From contig MHWM01000022.1 of the NCBI GenBank assembly GCA_001824135.1, forward strand, positions 3,503-9,824: a stretch of DNA of 6,322 nucleotides, in the 5' to 3' direction. The translations under genes were made by a program, and so were the position numbers. This stretch comes from Candidatus Zambryskibacteria bacterium RIFCSPLOWO2_02_FULL_39_14 (lineage in GTDB: Bacteria > Patescibacteriota > Minisyncoccia > Phycocordibacterales > Zambryskibacteraceae). This document shows, one piece after another, positions 1 through 5,482 of this stretch. The notes under the pieces are model-generated. The model searched no databases and was not told the DNA's origin. It was given only the letters and a program-made list of their open reading frames with translations. Numbering within the stretch: position 1 is the stretch's first letter; each line of letters begins with the position of its first letter.

Positions 1-280
1 AACTGATATACAAAAACTAGCTAATCTGCAAGAAGGCACAGAGACAGTTATAGCAGGCATAGTCGAAGAAATTCGAGATGTGGTAACAAAAGGTAATGAA
101 CATATGGTCTTCATGCGTCTTGCTGATTTATCTAACGTTATTGAAGTGGTGATTTTTCCCAAAGTCTTGAGTGAATTTAAATCTCTTGTTCAACCTGAAA
201 ATTGTATTGCTATCAAGGGTAAAGTGTCAAAACGAAAGGGTGAGAACTCGTTTATTGCCGAGAAGATAAAGGCACTGTAG
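1..280 (+). CDS. dnaE: DNA polymerase III alpha subunit, C-terminal end (partial)
   Basis: Only the last 92 residues are present, read in frame from base 2 to a TAG stop at 278-280; the gene begins left of the window. The segment is the C-terminal OB-fold (tRNA_anti type) of bacterial replicative polymerase alpha subunits. It shows the pattern 'VIAGIVEEIRDV' (about residues 16-27 of the visible part), then 'TKGNEHMVFMRLADL' and 'IEVVIFPKVLSEF', close to the family pattern of a strand, a K-G-x-x-M-x-F turn and an E-V-V-x-F-P strand. In this family the OB fold lies near the template strand ahead of the active site. The protein ends immediately after the fold, so the tau-binding C-terminal domain known from E. 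coli DnaE is not there. DnaE is clearly favoured over PolC, whose OB domain is N-terminal, but the catalytic part cannot be checked here. Confidence 0.88.
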   Translation, partial: TDIQKLANLQEGTETVIAGIVEEIRDVVTKGNEHMVFMRLADLSNVIEVVIFPKVLSEFKSLVQPENCIAIKGKVSKRKGENSFIAEKIKAL

Positions 281-282
281 GA
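279..282 (+). promoter_or_regulatory. Ribosome binding site of thrS
   Basis: AGGA overlaps the dnaE TAG stop and lies 9 bases before the ATG at 292. It supports this thrS start and fits reinitiation by ribosomes finishing dnaE. Confidence 0.5.
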
Positions 283-291
283 TATAAGACT

Positions 292-1527
292 ATGGAGAGC
301 GATAAAGACAGAGATCATAAAAAACTTGGTAAAGAATTAGAGCTTTTTACATTTTCAGATTCAGTCGGCAAAGGACTTCCCTTATGGTTACCAAAGGGAG
401 CTACAGTTAGACGCGAATTAGAGCGTTTTATAGTGGACGAAGAGATCCGCAGAGGATATTTACATGTACGTACACCAGACATTGCCAAACTAGATCTTTA
501 TAAAAAGTCCGGCCACTATCCAATGTACAAAGAAAAGATGTATGCACCTATCGTTATTGATGATGAGGAATTTATGCTTCGTCCAATGACTTGTCCCCAT
601 CACTTTGAACTTTATCTTTCAAAACCGCGCTCATACAAAGATCTTCCTATGCGTATAGCTGAACTCGCTCAACTTTATCGATACGAACAATCAGGAGAAC
701 TTATGGGCTTACAAAGAGTGCGTGCTTTTTGTCTATCGGATGCACATATTATCTGTAAAGATGAGAAACAAGCAGTAGATGAAATAGGTAAAGCTCTTGA
801 TCTTATTGAGTATATAAATAGTATATTTGGTTTAAAACTAGGCAAGGATTACTGGTATGTGCTCTCTCTTGGTGATAGAGAAAATACAGAGAAATATTAC
901 AAAGATGATGCGGGTTGGGACAAAGCGGAGACTCTACTAAGAGATGCTATGAAGAAGCGTGGGGTAGATTTCAAAGAAGCTAAAGATGATGCGGCCTTTT
1001 ATGGACCGAAAATTGACATCAACATGAAGAATGCAAATGGTAAAGAGGATACGGCTTTCACTGTTCAATATGATCTTTCTTCACCACAGAGATTTAATCT
1101 CAAATATATAGGTGATGATGGTAAAGAACATAACGCTTTTGTAGTACACCGTTCTTCTATCGGTGCCATTGAGCGCATCATGGCTTTTCTCATTGAAAAG
1201 TATAACGGCGCTTTCCCTCTTTGGCTCTCACCAGTGCAAATCAAAATACTTTCTATCGGAGAAGGACATATCGAATACGCTAAAGATGTTCTTGAAAAAT
1301 TAAAGGCAGAAAATATTAGAGCTGAACTTGATGATTCAAATGAAAGTTTGGGAAAGAAAGTTAGAAACGCTAAAACTGATAAAGTACCCTATGTGGCTGT
1401 AGTAGGTGATAAAGAAGTTAGAGATATGAAAATTTCTTTAGAAAGTAGAGATAAAGGTAAACTTGGTGAATTTGAAATTAATAAACTTATCTCTAAGCTT
1501 GTAGAGGAAATAAAAAACCGAACTTAA
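292..1527 (+). CDS. thrS: Threonyl-tRNA synthetase, short form without editing domain
   Basis: This class II synthetase charges tRNA-Thr in the cytoplasm. It has 411 residues, whereas full bacterial ThrRS has about 580-650. The protein begins directly at the catalytic-domain entry ('RDHKKLGKEL', residues 7-16), so the N-terminal TGS and Zn-dependent editing domains are missing. The catalytic core is intact. The three zinc ligands match E. coli Cys334, His385 and His511: Cys101 in 'MTCPHH', His152 in 'SDAHII' and His286 in 'VVHRSSIG'. Motif 2 has Arg130 ('LYRYEQSG'), motif 3 has Arg295 ('GAIERI'), and Asp150 matches the threonine-hydroxyl-sensing Asp383. Residues from about 313 form the anticodon-binding domain ('SPVQIKIL', then 'VGDKEV' at 371-376). 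The 'PHH' and 'LSDAH' variants resemble Firmicutes-type enzymes. The ATG has an AGGA at good spacing, and upstream sequence is occupied by dnaE, so the missing domains are not hidden by a wrong start. It is probably cotranscribed with dnaE. Confidence 0.96.
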   Translation: MESDKDRDHKKLGKELELFTFSDSVGKGLPLWLPKGATVRRELERFIVDEEIRRGYLHVRTPDIAKLDLYKKSGHYPMYKEKMYAPIVIDDEEFMLRPMTCPHHFELYLSKPRSYKDLPMRIAELAQLYRYEQSGELMGLQRVRAFCLSDAHIICKDEKQAVDEIGKALDLIEYINSIFGLKLGKDYWYVLSLGDRENTEKYYKDDAGWDKAETLLRDAMKKRGVDFKEAKDDAAFYGPKIDINMKNANGKEDTAFTVQYDLSSPQRFNLKYIGDDGKEHNAFVVHRSSIGAIERIMAFLIEKYNGAFPLWLSPVQIKILSIGEGHIEYAKDVLEKLKAENIRAELDDSNESLGKKVRNAKTDKVPYVAVVGDKEVRDMKISLESRDKGKLGEFEINKLISKLVEEIKNRT

Positions 1528-2882
1528 CTCTTAGGCTTCAAGGTTGGGAAGAGAATAACTTCTTTAATATTTTTAACGTCTGTAAGGAGCATTACAAGAC
1601 GATCGATACCGATACCAATACCACCATTGGGTGGCATACCATATTCCATAGCTTCCAGATATTCCATATCAGAAGGTGATATCTCTTTTTCACCTTTTTT
1701 ACCCTTAGCATCTTCTTCTAGATAACGATCTCTTTGGTCTACAGGATTATTGAGTTCAGCGAAGGCATTAACCAACTCCACTCCCCCCATAACAAGCTGA
1801 AACCGATCAATAAGGGTTTGGTCGTCTTCCTTTCTTTTAGCGAATGGATTAAACGAAACTGGATAATCTATCAGAAAGGTGGGCTGAATAAGAGTTGGTC
1901 GAATTTCTTTTTTATATACCTCATCTGTAATCTCTGGATAAGGCATAACTTTAAAATCAGGTTCAAGATCTATGGTGTGACCTTGATATTCAAATTGTAA
2001 TTTACCAAACACCCCCTTAACTACAAATTTGAAAAGTTTCTCCACAAATTGACGCTGACTTGTCGCATCTGCATAAGACTCGTTTGATTCAAGCATAGTA
2101 AATTCTGGATTATGCATCGCGTCTATACCTTCGTTTCTAAAACGCTTACCCATTTCAAATACTTTATTCATCCCTCCGACCAAGAGTTCCTTTAAGTATA
2201 ATTCTTGAGCTATAGGCAGATAAAAATCCATATCTAGAGCATTATGATGTGTTCTGAAGGGTAAGGCTGTGGCACCGCCAGCAAGTGGCTGAAGATTAGG
2301 TAAATCTACTTCAATATAATCAGCATCAATATAGAATTGTCTAATGAGCCGGACAATCTTAGCTCTAGTGACAAAACGTTCTTTGACTTCCGGATTAGAT
2401 AGTAAATCAAGATAACGTTTACGAAAACGTTCTTCAATATCAGAAAGTCCGTGCCACTTCTCTGGTAGAGGACGAAGAGATTTAGAAAGCATCTTGATTT
2501 CTTCGACAAGAACAGTCTTTTCCTCTTTCTTAGTCAGAAAAAAAGTGCCTTTAACCTCAATAAAATCACCTACATCAAATGCTTTTTCAAAAAGCTCAAA
2601 AGATTCTTCGGATAATGGTTCTCCTTTCTTAAGCAGAGCTTGGAAGCAACTAGTCCCATCATTAAAATCTAAAAATATAATCTTACCTTGAGCACGTATG
2701 CCTATTGTGCGACCAACCATATGAAGGCTTTTTTCATCTTTTACCAATTTATCAAACTGGTCTATAGCCTTCTTGCAAGTAATATCTTGATTACTAGAAG
2801 CAGGATATGGGTCTATGCCTTTTTCTATAAGAAAATTTAATTTTTCTAAACGTGTGGAGCGTATTTCTTCTAAAGAAGCCAT
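1524..2882 (-). CDS. lysS: Lysyl-tRNA synthetase, class II
   Basis: This enzyme attaches lysine to tRNA-Lys in the cytoplasm. It has 452 residues, against about 490-510 for typical bacterial LysS. The N-terminal anticodon-binding OB fold spans about residues 55-135 ('MVGRTIGIRAQGKIIFLDF'). Motif 1 lies around 189-209 ('LAGGATALPF'). Motif 2 is at 242-265 ('FEMGKRFRNEG', then 'HNPEFTMLE'), with Arg249 matching E. coli Arg262. Motif 3 is at 420-434 ('GGIGIGIDRLVMLLT'), with Arg428. The protein ends with the usual 'LFPTLKP'. Most of the missing length lies between residues about 310 and 330, before 'LIQPTF', where the helical insertion between motifs 2 and 3 is about 40 residues shorter than in E. 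coli. The ATG is preceded by only 'AATGGG' and no convincing Shine-Dalgarno. The stop overlaps that of convergent thrS. Confidence 0.97.
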   Translation of the reverse strand: MASLEEIRSTRLEKLNFLIEKGIDPYPASSNQDITCKKAIDQFDKLVKDEKSLHMVGRTIGIRAQGKIIFLDFNDGTSCFQALLKKGEPLSEESFELFEKAFDVGDFIEVKGTFFLTKKEEKTVLVEEIKMLSKSLRPLPEKWHGLSDIEERFRKRYLDLLSNPEVKERFVTRAKIVRLIRQFYIDADYIEVDLPNLQPLAGGATALPFRTHHNALDMDFYLPIAQELYLKELLVGGMNKVFEMGKRFRNEGIDAMHNPEFTMLESNESYADATSQRQFVEKLFKFVVKGVFGKLQFEYQGHTIDLEPDFKVMPYPEITDEVYKKEIRPTLIQPTFLIDYPVSFNPFAKRKEDDQTLIDRFQLVMGGVELVNAFAELNNPVDQRDRYLEEDAKGKKGEKEISPSDMEYLEAMEYGMPPNGGIGIGIDRLVMLLTDVKNIKEVILFPTLKPKS

Positions 2883-2902
2883 CCCATTAAAAATTATTTT
2901 TG

Positions 2903-2908
2903 ATTATG
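2903..2908 (-). promoter_or_regulatory. Possible -10 box for lysS
   Basis: Read on the minus strand this is CATAAT, five of six matches to TATAAT, about 20 bases before the lysS ATG, which would give a leader of roughly 14 bases. No good -35 box stands 16-18 bases upstream (GACCAA at 17). A TTCAAC at 2933-2938 could serve a different weak -10 (GATAAA). The region is AT-rich, so chance matches are likely, and lysS may simply be read from greA. Confidence 0.25.
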
Positions 2909-2930
2909 AGATTTATCTACACATCTTGGT

Positions 2931-2953
2931 CCGTTGAATTTTTAATTAAACGG
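2931..2953 (-). other. Hairpin just after greA (terminator-like, no U-tract)
   Basis: The 23-base element is a near-perfect inverted repeat. A CCGTT/AACGG stem of five pairs is followed by one T-C mismatch and a four-pair AATT/AATT stem closing an AAA loop. In the greA transcript it starts one base after the stop codon, as a 3' hairpin would. The next bases are ACCAAGATGT with no U-run, so it is not a standard intrinsic terminator. It may attenuate or protect the greA message. The pairing is seen directly; the function is inferred. Confidence 0.4.
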
Positions 2954-2954
2954 G

Positions 2955-3449
2955 TTATTTGATGTCAATAATCTTATACGACATCATACCACTTGGAGTC
3001 TCGAAAGAGAACTTATCACCCTTTGATTTACCCACAGCAGCAATACCTAGAGGTGAATTGATAGAAATTTTACCATTAGTAGCATCGGCTTCTTCAGAAC
3101 CGACTATGGTATATGATTTGTGCGACTTATCACTATCTTTCTCTACAGTGATGACAGAACCTACTGCGATAAGGTTGGTACCTTGAGCAGAAACTATCTT
3201 AGCTGATTTTAAAATAGCTTCAAGACGACTAATGCGATCTTCTAATATAGCTTGACTGTCTCTTGCTTCTTGATATTCCTGATTTTCTGATAAATCACCG
3301 AGAGACTTAGCATATTCCAAAGCTTCTGCCGCTTCCTTACGTTTTACCGTTTTAAGATGTTCGAGTTCTTTCCCGAGTGCCTTAAATTTCTCTTTCGTTA
3401 AATATTCTTGCTCTTGGTGCATAGAGTTAAATTTATTGGCAACTATCAT
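2955..3449 (-). CDS. greA: Transcription elongation factor GreA
   Basis: GreA enters the secondary channel of RNA polymerase and stimulates cleavage of backtracked RNA, rescuing stalled complexes. The 164 residues match the usual length of about 158. The N-terminal antiparallel coiled coil covers about residues 17-85 and carries the tip motif 'LGDLSENQEYQEA' (50-62). Asp52 and Glu55 of this motif match the acidic E. coli Asp41 and Glu44 that position the catalytic metal. The C-terminal FKBP-like domain covers about 92-164, with 'VGSVITVE', 'TIVGSEEAD', 'GKISINSPLG' and 'AAVGKSKGD'. The ATG at 3449 has a weak AGAG about 10 bases upstream. Met10 (ATG at 3422) would also give a normal-sized protein but has no better ribosome site. 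It lies 55 bases after mrdA, with its own candidate promoter in the gap. Confidence 0.96.
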   Translation of the reverse strand: MIVANKFNSMHQEQEYLTKEKFKALGKELEHLKTVKRKEAAEALEYAKSLGDLSENQEYQEARDSQAILEDRISRLEAILKSAKIVSAQGTNLIAVGSVITVEKDSDKSHKSYTIVGSEEADATNGKISINSPLGIAAVGKSKGDKFSFETPSGMMSYKIIDIK

Positions 3450-3472
3450 ATATCACTACTCTAAAAAAATCA

Positions 3473-3499
3473 ACTATATTTCAGTTAGTGCTCTGTAAA
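3473..3499 (-). promoter_or_regulatory. Candidate sigma-70-type promoter for greA
   Basis: On the minus strand a TTTACA -35 box (3494-3499, five of six matches) and a TATAGT -10 box (3473-3478, five of six) are separated by 15 bases, two short of the optimum. Transcription would start near 3466 inside a run of seven T, leaving a leader of about 16 bases before the greA ATG. This would let greA and lysS be expressed apart from the mre operon. It is a prediction from motifs only, in AT-rich sequence. Confidence 0.4.
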
Positions 3500-3504
3500 T
3501 TAGA

Positions 3505-5226
3505 CTATTCAAAATATTCTGGAGTATTAACAGCCATCCAATCGAAAAGTTGCCGTACTACAAAGGTGGCTCCGAAAGTATTTAAACTGGGACCTCTCTC
3601 CATTACAACTGCCCAAGCGAATCTCGGATGTTCAAATGGAAAGAAACCGACAGACCACGAATTGACATAAAGCTTGGCAGAACCAACTTCTGCTGTACCA
3701 GTTTTTGCCGCCGTTTTAACATAAGGAACATTGAGACCAACAGAAGTACCATAAGTAACGCCTTCCCTCATACCTTCTCGCACGATCTCCCAATCCGCAT
3801 TATCAAACTCTACTAAATGTTCTACTGATTTGGGATTACCACCCTTAAGAAGCGAAGGGGTTAATACACGACCACCATTAGCAATAACAGCAATGAATCT
3901 TGCAGCATTAAGAGGGGTAACTTGAGTGCCGTACTGGCCTATAGCAGTTATATAAGTATCGCCCAAACGCCAGATTTCGCCATCAAATTTTTCTTTCTTC
4001 CACTCTGGAGTAGGTATCACCCCTTCAACTTCACCAGAAAGTTCAATCCCCGTCTTTTCTGTCAAGGAAAAAATCTGAAAATATTTATCCAAGGAAGATA
4101 TGCCTAAACCTTTCTGATCTTCATATCCACCGCCAATTGAATAAAAATAAGTATCTGAAGAGACAGCCAAAGCCTCTCTCATATTAGTCCAACCATGAGC
4201 TTTCCAATCTTTAAATATGGAAGGTTTTGAAGGATCATAAGGATTGGGAACTATAATCGAACCTGTACTTAAAATTTTTTTTGTAGGAGAAATTATTTTT
4301 TCATTAAGAGCCGCTAAAGCTACTATGGGTTTTAATATAGACCCCGGAGTGTAGAGTCCACCAATGGTTCGATTGAGAAAAACTTTTGATGAATTATTGA
4401 CCCATAAATTGATGGTTTCTCTATCTGTACCATTAGTAAGTATGTTTTGGTCATATTCTGGAAAACTTGTCATGGCTAGTATTTCGCCAGTATTAACATC
4501 CATAAGTACACCAGCGCCACCGACAAAACCCTTATCTTTAGCAAGAGACCCTATGGCCTTATGAAGCGCTTCTGTTAAATAAGCATCTATAGACAAAACG
4601 ATAGGACTACCATCTTTCGGTTTCTCTATAACCGATTCTGATGTGATATTACCAAAGACATCTGTCTCTCTTAATTTCAAACCATTGGTGCCACTAAGCA
4701 AATCATTGAAAGCACGCTCAACACCATCTCTACCGCGATAATTTTCTTCATAATAAATGCCAGATTTATCAGAAAGAGGATATTTAAGATACCCCACAGT
4801 ATGGGCAAGTCCTTTGATAGGAACATAGTATCTGCCAGCAAAGGCACCATCTACCTTCTTAATAGCGTTATTTGCCAACTCAAGCATATTTCGGTCATAG
4901 ATTAATCCCCTGTTTGCAAAAATAAGTGTCTGCTCTAGACGATTATTTTCAGATATCTGTGTATAGATGTTGCCCTGTTTGATCCCTAACACCCACAGTT
5001 TAGAAACTAAGGCTAGAATTATTACAGTCAAGATAATCTTCATTGCAAAAAAAGTCTTTTGACCCATGGGTTTTTCTATCCTGCCTTCAAAACGATGTTC
5101 TTCGAAACCGGGTAAATTTGTTGAATCGAGAAAAATATCTTCAGGATTTATATCTTGATATTTTCCGCTAAAATAGATTGGTGAATCTAGTTGCCTCTTT
5201 ATTTTGCGAATAAATTGTTTAAGCAT
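3505..5226 (-). CDS. mrdA: Penicillin-binding protein 2 (elongasome transpeptidase)
   Basis: This membrane-anchored class B transpeptidase cross-links side-wall peptidoglycan during rod elongation. With the ATG at 5226 it has 573 residues. A cytoplasmic tail of about 58 residues precedes one membrane helix (about 59-84, 'IILTVIILALVSKLWVLGI'). A pedestal region follows ('ANRGLIYDRN', then 'YRGRDGVERAF', about 105-190). The transpeptidase domain has all three active-site motifs: SILK with Ser296 and Lys299, SSD at 356-358, and KTG at 508-510. The head between 'RGLIYDRN' and 'HTVGYL' is only about 30 residues, roughly 70 fewer than in typical PBP2. The frame stays open to a TTG at 5262, but the ATG has an AGG just upstream and overlaps the preceding gene by only 8 bases, so it is preferred. 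The mreCD context supports PBP2 over FtsI. Confidence 0.93.
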   Translation of the reverse strand: MLKQFIRKIKRQLDSPIYFSGKYQDINPEDIFLDSTNLPGFEEHRFEGRIEKPMGQKTFFAMKIILTVIILALVSKLWVLGIKQGNIYTQISENNRLEQTLIFANRGLIYDRNMLELANNAIKKVDGAFAGRYYVPIKGLAHTVGYLKYPLSDKSGIYYEENYRGRDGVERAFNDLLSGTNGLKLRETDVFGNITSESVIEKPKDGSPIVLSIDAYLTEALHKAIGSLAKDKGFVGGAGVLMDVNTGEILAMTSFPEYDQNILTNGTDRETINLWVNNSSKVFLNRTIGGLYTPGSILKPIVALAALNEKIISPTKKILSTGSIIVPNPYDPSKPSIFKDWKAHGWTNMREALAVSSDTYFYSIGGGYEDQKGLGISSLDKYFQIFSLTEKTGIELSGEVEGVIPTPEWKKEKFDGEIWRLGDTYITAIGQYGTQVTPLNAARFIAVIANGGRVLTPSLLKGGNPKSVEHLVEFDNADWEIVREGMREGVTYGTSVGLNVPYVKTAAKTGTAEVGSAKLYVNSWSVGFFPFEHPRFAWAVVMERGPSLNTFGATFVVRQLFDWMAVNTPEYFE

Positions 5227-5482
5227 AAGACCTAAGACTATCTCTAAGATAAAGCAGAACAATAAGCAAAACCAGCACAGAAAAAGCCAGAGGAGATACA
5301 GACCAAGAAAGAGCTTTTACTCCATTGCCATATAATACATCGATCAGTAATACCAAGACGATACCTTCCCAAAAAAACGGAAAGATAATAATAGCGATAA
5401 ATAATAACGGTATATAGACCCAATACGGTAATATAATGATCGAGACAAATACTATGATAGATCCAAGTATGCGATGAATCAT
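5219..5482 (-). CDS. Small membrane protein in the MreD position (mini-MreD-like)
   Basis: This is a very hydrophobic protein of 87 residues lying exactly between mreC and mrdA, where mreD normally sits. Likely membrane segments are about residues 5-21, 23-50 (one long or two short, containing 'FPFFWEGIVLVLLIDVLYG') and 62-80, ending in a basic tail 'YLRDSLRSYA'. MreD is usually 160-170 residues with five or six segments. The stretch 'GIVLVLLIDVLYGNGVKAL' (40-58), with Asp48, recalls the MreD pattern of a glycine, a hydrophobic run with Asp, then a glycine-rich turn. The start shares one base with the mreC stop (TAATG) and the end overlaps mrdA by 8 bases, so translation is probably coupled. 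That it is a real gene is well supported. MreD homology rests mainly on position and a weak motif, so no symbol is given. Confidence 0.8.
   Translation of the reverse strand: MIHRILGSIIVFVSIIILPYWVYIPLLFIAIIIFPFFWEGIVLVLLIDVLYGNGVKALSWSVSPLAFSVLVLLIVLLYLRDSLRSYA
5231..5233 (-). promoter_or_regulatory. Ribosome binding site that sets the mrdA start
   Basis: On the minus strand AGG, within TTAGGT, lies 4 bases before the ATG at 5226, inside the end of the small membrane-protein gene. The spacing is short, but no comparable site precedes the alternative TTG at 5262. It therefore favours the shorter 573-residue PBP2. Confidence 0.4.

Noticed and set aside
592..615. Unusual 'TCPHH' and 'CLSDAH' active-site variants in ThrRS
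   Set aside because: Similar residues occur in Firmicutes-type ThrRS, and all zinc ligands and the threonine-sensing Asp are kept, so this is not an altered specificity.
1548..1575. GAAG/CTTC hairpin followed by a T-rich stretch as a thrS terminator
   Set aside because: The stem has only four pairs, the T-rich part is interrupted, and the element lies inside lysS coding sequence.
1734..2000. Plus-strand open frame inside lysS, and similar ones opposite greA, mrdA and mreC
   Set aside because: They lie antisense to well-conserved proteins, show no recognisable family and have no ribosome site; they are chance open frames.
3463..3488. Intrinsic terminator of the mre operon (AACT/AGTT stem plus seven T on the minus strand)
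   Set aside because: The stem has four pairs plus one wobble and little GC, too weak to call; the same bases are better explained by the -10 box of greA.
5227..5262. A longer PBP2 starting at the TTG at 5262 (585 residues)
   Set aside because: TTG is a weak start, would overlap the preceding gene by 44 bases and has no ribosome site. The ATG at 5226 has an AGG upstream and a normal 8-base overlap.
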